A stretch of 61,545 nt of DNA from Pseudomonadota bacterium (GTDB lineage Bacteria > Pseudomonadota > Gammaproteobacteria > Steroidobacterales > Steroidobacteraceae): contig JAJZDX010000027.1 in assembly GCA_021805865.1 (NCBI GenBank), positions 1 through 61,545 on the forward strand. The letters run 5' to 3'. Below, one piece after another: positions 27,395 to 38,711 of the stretch (the first letter of the stretch is position 1; the number at the start of each line of letters is the position of its first letter). A program made the position numbers and the translations under genes. The notes beneath the pieces are model-generated. The model made no database searches, was not told the origin of the DNA, and worked only from the letters and a program-made list of their open reading frames with translations.

Positions 27395-28129
27395 TCAGGA
27401 GGCGCGGCGGACGCCCTTGCGGGAGCCGGCTCCGGCGGCGGCGATCAGCTCGAGCACCTCGGCGATGAGAGCGCGCATGGCCTCCGACGCCCGCCCGGGA
27501 TCGCCGGCAAGGACGGCATTGAGCACCTCCTCGTGCTGGGAGATGCCGGCGGCGCGCCCCTTGATGCGGTTGGAGAAGCGGATCGAGATCCTGAGCGCGG
27601 TGTTGATGAGCGGATCGAGCTGCGCGAAGAACCGGTTGCCGGTGGCGGCGAGCACCGCCGTATGAAAGGCGATGTCGGCGGCCACCGTCTCATCCTCGCC
27701 CTTCGCCGCGGCCACCATCCGCTTGAACCCCGCGCGCATGTTGGCGAGCGCGGGAGCATCGGCGCGCCGGGCCGCGAGGGCGGCCGCGGCCGGCTCGATC
27801 GCCAGGCGCATCTCGGTGAACTCGGCCAGCAATTTCAAGGAGAACTTGCGCTCGAGCAGCCAGCGCAGCACGTCAGGATCGAGCAGACTCCAATGTTCTT
27901 CCGGCGTGACGCTCGTGCCCTGACGCGGCCGGCCCTGCAGCAGCCCCTTGGCCGTCAGCATCTTTACCGCCTCGCGGGTGACCGAGCGGCTCGTGCCGTG
28001 CCGGCGCGAAAGCTCCCCTTCGGTGGGAAAGGGCCTTGCGTCGAACTCGCCCGTGACGATCAGCTGACCGAGCGATTCCACCAGACCGTAGGTCAGACTG
28101 CGGTCGCGCGGAATGCTCGGGATGGGCAC
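27395..28129 (-). CDS. FadR-type GntR regulator of sugar-acid catabolism
   Basis: A 244-residue regulator with an N-terminal winged helix (about 10-75: PFPTEGELSRRHGTSRSVTR and EAVKMLTAKGLLQGRPRQGT) and a C-terminal all-helical FCD ligand domain (about 95-230), whose metal-binding residues are in RLAIEPAAAALAARR and FHTAVLAATGN. FCD regulators sense sugar acids or other carboxylates. It opens the sugar-oxidation cluster. A perfect AT-rich dyad lies about 170 bases upstream. Confidence 0.9.
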   Translation of the reverse strand: MPIPSIPRDRSLTYGLVESLGQLIVTGEFDARPFPTEGELSRRHGTSRSVTREAVKMLTAKGLLQGRPRQGTSVTPEEHWSLLDPDVLRWLLERKFSLKLLAEFTEMRLAIEPAAAALAARRADAPALANMRAGFKRMVAAAKGEDETVAADIAFHTAVLAATGNRFFAQLDPLINTALRISIRFSNRIKGRAAGISQHEEVLNAVLAGDPGRASEAMRALIAEVLELIAAAGAGSRKGVRRAS

Positions 28130-28297
28130 GGAGTGTCCTTCGGCCAGCTGTTATGGCGGTGAGTATATCCCGCGATGGTAGCGAGGTTGAAAAAAACTCC
28201 GGACCCCATCGGTCCGCCGCGCCCGCTCCCGGCTGTCGAAGCCGGTCAGGGCGTGCCTTTCGGGATCGTGACGGGCGGCGACGCGCAGGGTATACTT

Positions 28298-28312
28298 ATC
28301 ATATTATATGAT
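28298..28312. promoter_or_regulatory. Perfect AT-rich dyad upstream of gntR (operator candidate)
   Basis: ATCATAT-T-ATATGAT is a perfect 15-base palindrome in otherwise GC-rich DNA, between the start of the GntR gene (28129) and the end of the SDR gene (28323). The first ten bases (ATCATATTAT) recur in front of the dehydratase gene at 34204-34213. Confidence 0.55.
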
Positions 28313-28322
28313 TATACAGTCC

Positions 28323-29081
28323 TCATACCCATCCGCCGTCGACGATGTACTGCTGTCCGCTGCAGGCGCTTGCCGCCTCCGAGGCGAGAAAAACGATGAA
28401 GCGCGCCACTTCGGCCGGCTGCAGCTTTCGCTTCAGGCACTGGCGGGCCATGATCTCCTGCTCCGTCTCGGGCGTCACCCATTTTTCGAGCTGCCGCCGG
28501 GTCATGATCCAGCCCGGCGCGACCGCGTTCACCCGGATCCCGAAAGAGCCGAAGTCGCGCGCCAGGGAGCGCGTGAGGCCGAGCACCGCGGATTTCGAGG
28601 CGGTGTAAGCGACCATGCCACCCTGGCCGATCATCCAGGAGATCGAGCCCAGATTGACGATCGCGCCGCGCTTCGCCGCCTTCATCCCGGGCAACACCGC
28701 CTGGGCGCAGAAGAACTGCTGCTTGAGATTGACGGCGATGCGGTGGTCCCAAAGCTCCTCGGTGACATCCTCCGTGGCGTGCCGCTCGTCGCTCGCCGCG
28801 TTGTTGATCAGGACCTCGATCGGCCCCGATCGAGCGCGGATCGCGCCGATCGAGCGCTGCAGGGCGGCAATGTCGGTGAGGTCGCAGCGCTCGAACTGCG
28901 TGACGATGCCCGCGCCGGCGAGCTCGTGCACCAGCGCCTCGGACGGCTCGGCTGCGATATCGAGGAAGGCGACCCGGGAGCCCTGCCCGGCGAACTCTCG
29001 CACGATCGCCTCCCCGATCCCTGAGCCGCCGCCGGTCACGAGAACGACCCGATCCTTCAAATCCGAATATGTCGCTGTCAT
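28323..29081 (-). CDS. SDR-family aldose dehydrogenase (paralogue 1)
   Basis: A 252-residue short-chain dehydrogenase. The NAD(P) site is TGGGSGIGEAIV, followed by INNAAS, catalytic Ser in GSISWM, YTASK with Tyr and Lys, and NAVAPGWIMT. It closely resembles the other SDR of this cluster (39629-40384) and L-arabinose/galactose 1-dehydrogenase-type SDRs. The likely reaction is oxidation of an aldose to its lactone, the first step of the non-phosphorylative route. ATG 29081 has no clear ribosome binding site and lies only 18 bases from the divergent aldehyde dehydrogenase start. Confidence 0.85.
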   Translation of the reverse strand: MTATYSDLKDRVVLVTGGGSGIGEAIVREFAGQGSRVAFLDIAAEPSEALVHELAGAGIVTQFERCDLTDIAALQRSIGAIRARSGPIEVLINNAASDERHATEDVTEELWDHRIAVNLKQQFFCAQAVLPGMKAAKRGAIVNLGSISWMIGQGGMVAYTASKSAVLGLTRSLARDFGSFGIRVNAVAPGWIMTRRQLEKWVTPETEQEIMARQCLKRKLQPAEVARFIVFLASEAASACSGQQYIVDGGWV

Positions 29082-29099
29082 TAGGAGATCACCGAACCA

Positions 29100-30680
29100 A
29101 TGGCCCTTTCCGGAGAATTGTTCATCGGCCTGAAGCGCCGAGCCACGGACCTGAGCTTTCACGCGATCGATCCGGCGAGCGGCCGGGCGCTTGCGCCCGC
29201 ATTCAGTGCCGCCGGCACCGCCGAGGTCGAGGCCGCTTGCGCACTCGCAAGCTCGGCGTTCGAGACGTATCGGGCGATGGCGCACGAGCGTCGCGCCGAG
29301 TTCCTCGAGTGCATCGCCAAACACATTCTGGAGCAAGGCGAGCCGCTGTTGCAACGCGCGCACGAGGAGACGGCTCTGCCGCTCGCGCGGCTGACCGGCG
29401 AGCGGGCGCGCACGGTCGGGCAACTGCGCCTGTTCGCCGCGGAGCTGCGCGCCCGGGACTGGCTCGGCCTGCGCGCCGATCCGGCTTTGCCGCTGCGCGA
29501 GCCCGCTGCGCGGCCGGATCTGCGCCAGCGCAAGATCCCCGTGGGAGCGGTGGCGGTGTTCGGCGCCAGCAACTTTCCGCTCGCATTCTCCGTGGCGGGC
29601 GGTGACAGCGCGGCCGCTCTCGCCGCCGGATGCCCGATCGTCGTCAAAGGCCACCCTGCGCATCCGGGCACCGGCGAATGGGTGGCAGGCGCCATCGTGG
29701 CCGCTGCCCTCGAGACCGGCATGCCCGAGGGAGTGTTCTCGCTGCTCAACGGTCCGGACACGGCGCTCGGCACCGCGCTCATCGCCGACCCGCGTATTCA
29801 CGCGGCCGCATTCACCGGCTCGCGCTCCGGCGGACTGGCGTTGATGAAAGTGGCCGCCGCGCGGCCCGAGCCGATCCCGGTGTTTGCGGAGATGAGCAGC
29901 GTCAACCCCGTGATCCTCCTGCCGGGCGCGCTCGCGACGCGCGCCGCCGGCCTGGCACGGGAATTCATCGCCTCCCTCACCCTGGGTGTCGGTCAATTCT
30001 GCACCAACCCCGGTCTCATACTCGCGATCGAGCACGAGGGGCTCGGGCAGTTCATCGAAGGGGCGCGCGCGGCCATTGCCGCCGTCACACCGGCGGTCAT
30101 GCTGACCCCCGGCATCCATCGGAGCTATCTGCATGCGCTCGAGCGCCTGGGGGCGGGCGCCCAACTTCTTGCCCGCGGTGCCGATGCCGACGGGCAGAAC
30201 TGCGGGCGCGCCGCGCTCTATTCGGTCGCGGCGCAGTCGCTGCTGGAGAATCCACGGCTCGCCGAGGAGGCATTCGGTCCGGCGGCGCTGATCGTGCGCT
30301 GCGCAGGCCTCGAGGAAGTCCTCGCGATCGTACGGCGTCTGGAAGGCCAGCTCACCGCGACACTGCAGATGGCCGGGCCCGATCTGCCGCTCGCACGCTC
30401 GCTGCTGCCGGCGCTCGAGCGCAAAGCCGGCCGGCTGATCGTCAACGGCTGGCCGACCGGCGTCGAGGTCTGCCATGCGATGGTGCACGGCGGGCCCTTC
30501 CCAGCCACCTCCGACGGGCGCAGCACCTCGGTCGGCACTCTCGCCATCGAGCGCTTCCTGCGCCCGGTGTGCTATCAGGGCTTCCCGGAGGAGCTGTTGC
30601 CCGGCGAGCTTCGCGACGCCGAGCTCGCCAGATCGCCGCATCGACTCGACGGGCGGCAGAGGGCGGGCGGGGCAAGCTGA
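29100..30680 (+). CDS. 2,5-dioxovalerate (alpha-ketoglutarate semialdehyde) dehydrogenase
   Basis: A 526-residue NAD(P)-dependent aldehyde dehydrogenase of the KGSADH branch, the last step of pentose and sugar-acid oxidation to 2-oxoglutarate. Start MALSGELFIG and the AFSAAGTAEVEAAC region match this branch. The catalytic Cys is in GVGQFCTNPGL, the general base Glu in FAEMSSVNP, and AFGASNFPLAFS-type cofactor residues are visible. The C-terminal VHGGPFPATSDGRSTSVG block is characteristic of the group. AGGAG lies 12 bases before the ATG. It lies divergent to an SDR gene and 74 bases before the transporter gene. Confidence 0.9.
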   Translation: MALSGELFIGLKRRATDLSFHAIDPASGRALAPAFSAAGTAEVEAACALASSAFETYRAMAHERRAEFLECIAKHILEQGEPLLQRAHEETALPLARLTGERARTVGQLRLFAAELRARDWLGLRADPALPLREPAARPDLRQRKIPVGAVAVFGASNFPLAFSVAGGDSAAALAAGCPIVVKGHPAHPGTGEWVAGAIVAAALETGMPEGVFSLLNGPDTALGTALIADPRIHAAAFTGSRSGGLALMKVAAARPEPIPVFAEMSSVNPVILLPGALATRAAGLAREFIASLTLGVGQFCTNPGLILAIEHEGLGQFIEGARAAIAAVTPAVMLTPGIHRSYLHALERLGAGAQLLARGADADGQNCGRAALYSVAAQSLLENPRLAEEAFGPAALIVRCAGLEEVLAIVRRLEGQLTATLQMAGPDLPLARSLLPALERKAGRLIVNGWPTGVEVCHAMVHGGPFPATSDGRSTSVGTLAIERFLRPVCYQGFPEELLPGELRDAELARSPHRLDGRQRAGGAS

Positions 30681-30706
30681 GCGCTCGGCCGCGGGCGGCG
30701 CCGGAC

Positions 30707-30736
30707 TTGACAGGCAACAGCGCCCCTCTCTATTGT
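30707..30736 (+). promoter_or_regulatory. Promoter of the sugar MFS transporter gene
   Basis: TTGACA (30707-30712) and TATTGT (30731-30736) are 18 bases apart. The -10 area continues as an AT-rich partial dyad (TATTGTATGAGTTAATA), which could be a GntR-type operator over the promoter. Confidence 0.55.
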
Positions 30737-30754
30737 ATGAGTTAATAGCGAACC

Positions 30755-32110
30755 ATGACATCGACTCCGCCGCGGCCGCGGAGTCGAGCCTCGCGACCCG
30801 GAACTCTTACGATGGCAGTTTCGATTGGCGTCGATCCACACCCGGCGCACGCGCACGCCGGGGAGCCACGGACCTACACCGCGGCGCTGGTGGTGCTCGC
30901 CAGCGTGTTTTTCATGTGGGGATTCGCCACCGTCCTCAACGACATCCTGGTTCCGCACCTGAAGTCGGCGTTCCGGCTCGATTACGCGCAGTCGCTGCTC
31001 ATTCAGCTCGCCTTCTTTCTCGGCTACCTCGTCATGGCGCTGCCCTCCGCCAAGGTGCTCGAGCGCACCGGCTACAAGCTGGCCGTCGTCATGGGATTGC
31101 TCGGCATGGCCGGCAGCGCCGCCTTGTTCATCCCCGCGGCCGCGCTCGAGTCCTACGGCCTTTTCCTGGTGGCGCTGTTCCTGCTCGCCTCCTCCATCAC
31201 GCTGCTGCAGGTGGCGGCCAATCCGTACGTCGCGGTGATCGGCTCCCCGCAGACCGCCTCGAGCCGGCTCAACCTCGTGCAGGCCTGCAACTCCGCCGGA
31301 ACCATGCTCGCTCCGCTGTTCGGCGGGCTGCTGATTCTCGGACGCGGCGCCGCGCGCGAAACGATCGCCCTCACGGCCCGCCAGCGCGCCGCGCAGGTGG
31401 GAACGGTGGAGCTGCCCTACCTGCTGGTGGCGGCCGTGCTGCTCGCCCTGGCGCTACTCATCTGGCGCGTGCGCCTGCCGGATCTCGGCAAGGAAACGCG
31501 CCGGGCCTCGCGCGCGGCGCGCGCCCAGCACAGCCTCTGGAGACACCGGAACCTGGTGCTTGCCGTCCCGGCCATTGCGCTATACATGATCTGCGAGGTC
31601 GGTATCGGCTCGACGCTGGTGAACTTCATCTCGATGCCGGGGATCGGCGCGATGAGTCACGAGCGCGCCGCCGCCTACCTCACCCTTTACTGGGGCGGGG
31701 CCATGGTCGGACGCTTCCTCGGCTCGTGGATCATGCGCCGCGTGGCCCCGCAGCGGATGCTCGCGGCGGTCAGCGTCGGCGCACTGGTGCTCCTCGGCAT
31801 CGCCATCTTCTCGAGCGGCCATCTGGCCATGGGCAGCCTCCTCGCCGTGGGGCTGTGCAACTCGATCATGTGGCCGACCATCTTCACCCTGGGCATCCGC
31901 GGCCTGGGGCCGTTGACCGAGGAGGGCTCGGGACTGCTCATCATGGCGGTCGCCGGAGGAGCGCTCGCCGAGCTGCAGGGCGTGCTCGCCGATCACATCG
32001 GCCTGCAGTTGTCCTACCTGCTGCCCTGGGCCTGCTACGGCTTCCTGCTCTTCTATGCTCTCTCCGGATACCGCGCAACGGGCGCGCTTCTCGACGAGCA
32101 ACTCGCATAG
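30755..32110 (+). CDS. Sugar:H+ symporter of the FucP/GluP MFS family
   Basis: A protein of about 430-450 residues with twelve predicted membrane helices. The FucP signatures are present: FFMWGFATVLNDILVPHLK, QAANPYVAVIG-type (LQVAANPYVAVIG), LVQACNSAGTMLAPLFGG, and LCNSIMWPTIFTLGIRGLG. These transporters bring in fucose, glucose, galactose or related sugars. The start may be ATG 30755 or ATG 30812; the first 20 residues before 30812 look like a non-conserved extension. It likely feeds the oxidation enzymes around it. Confidence 0.9.
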   Translation: MTSTPPRPRSRASRPGTLTMAVSIGVDPHPAHAHAGEPRTYTAALVVLASVFFMWGFATVLNDILVPHLKSAFRLDYAQSLLIQLAFFLGYLVMALPSAKVLERTGYKLAVVMGLLGMAGSAALFIPAAALESYGLFLVALFLLASSITLLQVAANPYVAVIGSPQTASSRLNLVQACNSAGTMLAPLFGGLLILGRGAARETIALTARQRAAQVGTVELPYLLVAAVLLALALLIWRVRLPDLGKETRRASRAARAQHSLWRHRNLVLAVPAIALYMICEVGIGSTLVNFISMPGIGAMSHERAAAYLTLYWGGAMVGRFLGSWIMRRVAPQRMLAAVSVGALVLLGIAIFSSGHLAMGSLLAVGLCNSIMWPTIFTLGIRGLGPLTEEGSGLLIMAVAGGALAELQGVLADHIGLQLSYLLPWACYGFLLFYALSGYRATGALLDEQLA

Positions 32111-32190
32111 ACCCGCCGACGCGCATGACACCCGCGTTACCCCGATACTCCAACCGGCAGCGGAACTGGCCGCGGCGTATACTTTCGCGC

Positions 32191-32967
32191 ATGCGACCGC
32201 GGAAACTGCTTTCATCCAACGGCGAGCGCAAACGGCCGCTGCGGCTGCACGGCACGATCGCACGTGACATCGGTGTGCGGATCGTCGGCGGCCGGATCGC
32301 CCCGGGCAGCGTGCTGGAAGGGGAAATCGAGGCGAGCGAGCGGCTCGAGGTCTCCCGCACCGCCTACCGCGAAGCGGTGCGCATCCTCGCCGCGAAGGGA
32401 CTGATCGAATCCCGGCCGAAGCTCGGCACGCGGGTGAGCGAGCCGCGCCACTGGCACCTCCTCGATCCTGACGTCATCTCGTGGATCTTCACCGGCACCC
32501 CCGACGAGCGGCTGCTGAGGGGGCTGTTCGAACTGCGCACCATCGTCGAGCCCGCCGCCGCCGCGCTCGCCGCCGAGCGGCGCAGCGGCGAGCAGCTGCA
32601 GGCGCTGCGCCGCACGCTCGATCGCATGGCGGAAAGCTCGCTCGCGATCGAGGCGGGCCAACAGGCCGACTGCGAGTTCCACTCGACGCTGCTCGAGGCC
32701 TCCGGCAACCCCTTTCTCGCCTCGCTGACGAGCGGCGTCGCCGCCGCGGTCTCCTGGACGACCATCTTCAAGCAGCGCAAGCAGCCGCTTCCCCGAGACC
32801 CTCTGCCGGACCACGAGCGGGTATACGAGGCGGTGGCCGCGCGCGATGCGGCGGCGGCGCGCGCGGCGATGACCGAGCTCGTGCGTCTCGCACTGTTGGA
32901 TACGACACGCGACCGGACGGCCCGGGGTGGCGCTAGGGCGGGCGCGAGGCGCGCCTCGCGCAGGTGA
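32191..32967 (+). CDS. FadR-type GntR regulator (second of the cluster)
   Basis: A 258-residue regulator with an N-terminal winged helix (IEASERLEVSRTAYREAVRI and LAAKGLIESRPKLGTRV) and an FCD domain (LFELRTIVEPAAAALAAERR, then FHSTLLEASGNPFLASL). ATG 32191 was chosen because it gives a basic N-terminal arm; ATG 32125 is also in frame. It is the second GntR regulator here. Two regulators and two kinds of operator-like sites suggest separate control of the pentose and hexose arms. The C-terminus is basic and low in complexity. Confidence 0.88.
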   Translation: MRPRKLLSSNGERKRPLRLHGTIARDIGVRIVGGRIAPGSVLEGEIEASERLEVSRTAYREAVRILAAKGLIESRPKLGTRVSEPRHWHLLDPDVISWIFTGTPDERLLRGLFELRTIVEPAAAALAAERRSGEQLQALRRTLDRMAESSLAIEAGQQADCEFHSTLLEASGNPFLASLTSGVAAAVSWTTIFKQRKQPLPRDPLPDHERVYEAVAARDAAAARAAMTELVRLALLDTTRDRTARGGARAGARRASRR

Positions 32968-33024
32968 GCCGCAGCCCCTCGGTCCCGGAACGGCCGGCCT
33001 TTGCAGACAGAGTCAGGAGCCTCC

Positions 33025-34014
33025 ATGTTCTTGCGTTTGATTCAGATCGAAGTGCCGGATGGGAAGCGCCGCGTGGCGATGCTCGATGAGGTGAGCCGCG
33101 CCGTGCTTCTGGAGGAGGTCGCTTCGGTCTATGAGCTCGCCTGCGCCGCGGTCGCGGCGGGCGCCTCGCTCGAGAAGGCGGCGCGCGAGCGCCTTGGCCG
33201 CGAGGTCCTTGATATGTCCGGCGCTGAGCGAAGCGTGCGCCTGTTGGCGCCGATCGACCATCCGGACCCCGCGCACCTGTATCTCACCGGTACGGGCCTC
33301 ACACACTTGGGCTCGGCGGAAAGCCGCGACAAGATGCATGCGCTCGCCGCCTCCGCGGATGCGCCGACCGACTCGATGCGGATGTTCCTCGATGGCCTAA
33401 AGGGCGGCAAGCCGGCCGCGGGCGTCGGCTCGCAGCCGGAGTGGTTCTACAAAGGCAACGGCTCGAGCATCGTCGCCACCGGCTGCCCGCTCGAGATGCC
33501 TGCCTTCGCCCTCGACGGGGGCGAGGAGCCGGAGATCGCCGGCATCTACCTGATCGATCCGGCCGGGCGGCCGCTGCGCCTGGGATTCTCTCTGGCGAAC
33601 GAGTTCTCCGATCACCTCACGGAGCGGCACAATTATCTGTGGCTCGCCCACTCGAAGCTGCGCCAGGCCGCCCTGGGACCTGAGCTGCTCGGCGCATTGC
33701 CCGCAGACGTGCGCGGCACGAGCCGGATCCTGCGCGGGGAGCGGCTGATCTGGGAGAAGCCGTTCCTCACCGGCGAGACCAACATGTCCCACTCGATCTC
33801 GAACCTGGAGCATCACCATTTCAAGTACGCCAACTTCCGCCGCCCGGGCGATGTGCACGTGCATTTCTTCGGCACCGCCACGCTGTCGTTCTCCGATCAG
33901 GTGCGCTGCGAGCCGGGCGATCTGTTCGAGATCAGCGCCGACGCCTTTCTCCTGCCGCTGCGCAACCGATTGGCGAAGGGCGCGCCGCAATCCTTCGAGG
34001 TGCGCCAGCTCTAG
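33025..34014 (+). CDS. FAH-family 2-keto-3-deoxy sugar-acid dehydratase (XylX/GguC/AraD1-like)
   Basis: A 329-residue protein of the fumarylacetoacetate-hydrolase-like AraD1/GguC family. Blocks such as LYLTGTGLTHLGSAESRDKM, PEWFYKGNGSSIVATGCPLE, SHSISNLEHHHFKYANFRRP and FFGTATLSFSD contain the metal-binding and active-site residues. Caulobacter XylX, also in the FAH superfamily, dehydrates 2-keto-3-deoxyxylonate to ketoglutarate semialdehyde. This role is inferred from the XylD-like and KGSADH genes beside it. ATG 33025 follows AGGAGCCTCC. Confidence 0.82.
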   Translation: MFLRLIQIEVPDGKRRVAMLDEVSRAVLLEEVASVYELACAAVAAGASLEKAARERLGREVLDMSGAERSVRLLAPIDHPDPAHLYLTGTGLTHLGSAESRDKMHALAASADAPTDSMRMFLDGLKGGKPAAGVGSQPEWFYKGNGSSIVATGCPLEMPAFALDGGEEPEIAGIYLIDPAGRPLRLGFSLANEFSDHLTERHNYLWLAHSKLRQAALGPELLGALPADVRGTSRILRGERLIWEKPFLTGETNMSHSISNLEHHHFKYANFRRPGDVHVHFFGTATLSFSDQVRCEPGDLFEISADAFLLPLRNRLAKGAPQSFEVRQL

Positions 34015-34189
34015 CCGAACCGCCTCAAGGCATCGAATCGGAGCGCGAAAGAGGCCGCCACCTTGCCTTTGCCGCCAGGCCCGACGAAATGGTAACGACA
34101 GGATTGCTTTCCGGGTCTTGAGCAGGACGCGGAAAGAGGATCCCGGTGCCTGAGGCGCCATCGGCCGGCACCGCGAGCGGCCGGCTTGT

Positions 34190-34225
34190 ATATACCTTAT
34201 TAATCATATTATTATTCATGATGAA
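34190..34225 (+). promoter_or_regulatory. AT-rich operator/promoter region before the dehydratase gene
   Basis: TATATACCTTATTAATCATA followed by TTATTATTCATGATGAAT. The ATCATATTAT core matches the perfect dyad upstream of the first gntR gene. A partial dyad ATCAT...ATGAT is also visible. It lies 20-55 bases before the ATG at 34247. Confidence 0.5.
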
Positions 34226-34246
34226 TGCCTATCGGTTTTCAACACC

Positions 34247-36058
34247 ATGAGCGCAGACAGAAAAAAAGACGATCTTTCCCGGCGGCTGCGCTCGCGCGCC
34301 TGGTTCGACAACCCTGCCGACCCGGGCATGACGGCACTGTATCTCGAGCGGTATCTGAACTACGGCCTTACGCTCGAGGAGCTGCGCTCCGGCAAGCCCA
34401 TCATCGGCATTGCGCAGACCGGCTCGGATCTGTCCCCCTGCAATCGCCATCACCTGGTGCTCGCCGAGCGCGTGGCGGCCGGAATTCGCGCCGCCGGCGG
34501 CGTCCCGATCGAATTTCCGGTCCACCCCATCCAGGAGACCGGCCGGCGCCCGACGGCAGCCCTCGACCGCAATCTCGCCTACCTCGGCCTGGTCGAGGTG
34601 CTGCATGGCTATCCGCTCGACGGTGTCGTGCTCACCATCGGGTGCGACAAGACGACGCCCGCCTGCCTGATGGCGGCCGCGACGATCGATATCCCGGCCA
34701 TCGCGCTGTCCGTCGGACCGATGCTGAACGGCTGGTACCGCGGCGAGCGCGTCGGCTCGGGCACCATCGTGTGGAAGGCGCGCCAGCTGCTCGCCGCCGG
34801 AGAAATCGACTACGCGGGCTTCTTGGAGCGGGTCACCGCCTCGACGCCCTCCACCGGCTACTGCAACACCATGGGCACGGCGACCACCATGAACTCCCTC
34901 GCCGAGGCGCTCGGCATGCAGCTGCCGGGCTCGAGCGCCATCCCCGCGCCCTATCGCGAGCGCGGCCAGGTCGCCTATCACACCGGCGTGCGCATCGTGG
35001 AAATGGTCCATGAGGACTTGAGGCCCTCGGCCATCATGACTCGCGATGCGTTCCTCAACGCCATCGTAGTCAACTCCGCGATCGGCGGCTCCACCAACGC
35101 GCCGATTCACCTGGCGGCGATCGCGCGCCATCTCGGCGTGGAGCTGACGCTCGAGGATTGGCAGACCCACGGCTATGAGGTGCCGCTGCTGGTGAACCTT
35201 CAGCCGGCGGGCGAGTACCTGGGCGAGGACTACCATCGCGCCGGCGGGGTGCCTGCGGTGGTGAGCGAGCTCATCAAGGGTGGCCTGATCCGCGAGGACG
35301 CGCTCACCGTCAACGGCTGCACACTGGGCGAGAACTGCCGCGGACGGGAAATTCTCGACACCGAGGTCATCCGTCCCATCGAGCGGCCGCTCAAGCTCAA
35401 TGCCGGGTTCCTGGTTCTGAGCGGCAACCTGTTCGACTCGGCCATCATGAAGGCGAGCGTAATCTCGGAGGAATTCAAGCGCCGCTACCTGAGCGATCCC
35501 GGAGACCCGGATGCTTTCGAGGGACGAGCGGTGGTCTTCGACGGTCCGGAGGATTACCACGCACGAATCGATGATCCGGCGCTCGAAATCGATGCGCACA
35601 CGTTGCTGGTGATGCGCGGCACCGGCCCGATCGGCTACCCGGGCGCGGCGGAGGTCGTCAACATGCGCCCGCCCGGCTATCTCATCAAACAGGGCATCGA
35701 GGCCCTGCCCTGCATCGGCGACGGCCGCCAGTCCGGCACTTCCGGCTCGCCCTCGATCCTGCACGCCGCGCCCGAGGCGGCGATCGGTGGAGGCTTGGCG
35801 CTGCTGAAGACCGGCGACCGGGTGCGGGTCGATCTGCGCAAGCGCAGCGTCGACATGCTGGTCGGCGAGGACGAGATCACCGCCCGGCGCGCAGCCCTTG
35901 CAGCCGCGGGCGGCTACCGCTACCCGCCCTCCCATACGCCCTGGGAGCAGATCCAGCGCGACCTCATCGGGCAGCTGTCAGACGGCATGGTCCTCGACGG
36001 AGCCACCGAGTATCGCAGGATCGACGAGCGATTCGGCATTCCGCGCGACAACCACTAG
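34247..36058 (+). CDS. Sugar-acid dehydratase of the IlvD/Edd family (XylD-like)
   Basis: A 603-residue [Fe-S] dehydratase that converts aldonic acids (xylonate, arabinonate, possibly galactonate) to 2-keto-3-deoxy acids. Typical stretches are [76 protein letters not shown] and [17 protein letters not shown], with the three cluster Cys among them. The sequence style is closest to Caulobacter XylD. ATG 34247 is the first sensible start. The SUF operon in this window could supply its cluster. Confidence 0.92.
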   Translation: MSADRKKDDLSRRLRSRAWFDNPADPGMTALYLERYLNYGLTLEELRSGKPIIGIAQTGSDLSPCNRHHLVLAERVAAGIRAAGGVPIEFPVHPIQETGRRPTAALDRNLAYLGLVEVLHGYPLDGVVLTIGCDKTTPACLMAAATIDIPAIALSVGPMLNGWYRGERVGSGTIVWKARQLLAAGEIDYAGFLERVTASTPSTGYCNTMGTATTMNSLAEALGMQLPGSSAIPAPYRERGQVAYHTGVRIVEMVHEDLRPSAIMTRDAFLNAIVVNSAIGGSTNAPIHLAAIARHLGVELTLEDWQTHGYEVPLLVNLQPAGEYLGEDYHRAGGVPAVVSELIKGGLIREDALTVNGCTLGENCRGREILDTEVIRPIERPLKLNAGFLVLSGNLFDSAIMKASVISEEFKRRYLSDPGDPDAFEGRAVVFDGPEDYHARIDDPALEIDAHTLLVMRGTGPIGYPGAAEVVNMRPPGYLIKQGIEALPCIGDGRQSGTSGSPSILHAAPEAAIGGGLALLKTGDRVRVDLRKRSVDMLVGEDEITARRAALAAAGGYRYPPSHTPWEQIQRDLIGQLSDGMVLDGATEYRRIDERFGIPRDNH

Positions 36059-36118
36059 GCCCCTCGCGAAGCTGCGCATGCGGCGGGGCTTCGGCTCGAT
36101 CGGCTCGCTGTCGCCCCC

Positions 36119-36334
36119 CTACGGCGGACCGCCGGAAGACCCGCGGCCGGCGCGCCACGCGAGCCACAGCATCAGCGCCCCGAAGGCGAGCATCACCAGA
36201 CCCCACCACAGATCGATGTCGATGCCGAGCGAGCGCTGCGCGAGCGCCGGCCCGCCGGCGAGGCCATAGCCGGCAAGCAGCGTCCCGAGCACCGCGAACA
36301 GGGCGCCTATCGGGATGCGGATATCGAGTCTCAT
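36119..36334 (-). CDS. Small two-helix membrane protein behind the symporter
   Basis: A 71-residue protein with two predicted transmembrane helices (about 7-27, IPIGALFAVLGTLLAGYGLA, and about 45-63, LWWGLVMLAFGALMLWLAW). It lies four bases after the sodium symporter gene on the same strand, so it is co-transcribed. Similar short membrane proteins follow SSS symporters in many bacteria; function is unknown. Confidence 0.7.
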   Translation of the reverse strand: MRLDIRIPIGALFAVLGTLLAGYGLAGGPALAQRSLGIDIDLWWGLVMLAFGALMLWLAWRAGRGSSGGPP

Positions 36335-36338
36335 TGCC

Positions 36339-38042
<1,704 letters not shown>

Positions 38043-38054
38043 GCGGCTCTGCGC

Positions 38055-38711
38055 TCAGGCCCGGTTCGTGCCCGGTCCGGCCCAGGCCGCGCGCAGCGCG
38101 ATCGCCCGCTCGCGCACCTGTTGCGGCGTATCGCCCGCCTTGTAGAGCGCACCGCCCACCCCGATGCCCGCCGCGCCCGCCGCCAGCCAGATGGCAAGAT
38201 CGTGCGCGCCGGTGCCGCCAACGGCCCAGATGCGGCTGTGGCGGGGTAACACCTCGCGCAGCGCCTTGAGATGCCCCTGCCCCAGGCTCGCCGCGGGAAA
38301 CAGCTTCAGGTGCCCGGCGCCGGCGGAGATCGCCGTGAACGCCTCGGTCGGGGACAGGACCCCCGGCAGGCAATCCAAGCCGAGCGCGATGGCGCGGCCA
38401 ATGACTGCGACGTCGGTGTGGGGACAGACGACGAGCCGCCCTCCCGCCCCCGCCACACGCTCGACCTCGGCGCCGGCCAGCACGGTGCCGGCGCCGATCA
38501 GCGCCTGAGAGCCGAATGCGCCCGCCAGGCGCTCGATACTGACGAACGGCTCGGGAGAGTTGAGCGGCACCTCCATCATGCGGATGCCGGCGGCGAGCAG
38601 CGCCTCGCCGATCCCGAGCACCTCGGCCGGTCTCACCCCACGCAGGATCGCGACCACCGGCATCGCGCCGCCGCTGAGCATGTCCTCGATCCGCATGTCA
38701 GCCTCGCTCAT
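38055..38711 (-). CDS. dgoA: 2-dehydro-3-deoxy-6-phosphogalactonate aldolase
   Basis: A 218-residue class I aldolase of the KDPG/KDPGal family that splits 2-keto-3-deoxy-6-phosphogalactonate into pyruvate and glyceraldehyde 3-phosphate. Visible motifs: PVVAILRGVRPAEVLGIGEA, EVPLNSPEP, IGAGTVL, and GHLKLFPAASLG with the Schiff-base Lys. The EVPLNSPEP form is the galactonate type, and the kinase beside it supports this. ATG 38711 overlaps the kinase stop by 14 bases; ATG 38696 is possible and has GCGAGG upstream. Confidence 0.9.
   Translation of the reverse strand: MSEADMRIEDMLSGGAMPVVAILRGVRPAEVLGIGEALLAAGIRMMEVPLNSPEPFVSIERLAGAFGSQALIGAGTVLAGAEVERVAGAGGRLVVCPHTDVAVIGRAIALGLDCLPGVLSPTEAFTAISAGAGHLKLFPAASLGQGHLKALREVLPRHSRIWAVGGTGAHDLAIWLAAGAAGIGVGGALYKAGDTPQQVRERAIALRAAWAGPGTNRA

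Noticed and set aside
28323-30761. Very long leftward frame, more than 800 codons, through the aldehyde dehydrogenase gene
   Set aside because: Its C-terminal third is the SDR gene. The rest is the antisense of the aldehyde dehydrogenase, which has clear motifs on the + strand. High GC makes such open antisense frames common.
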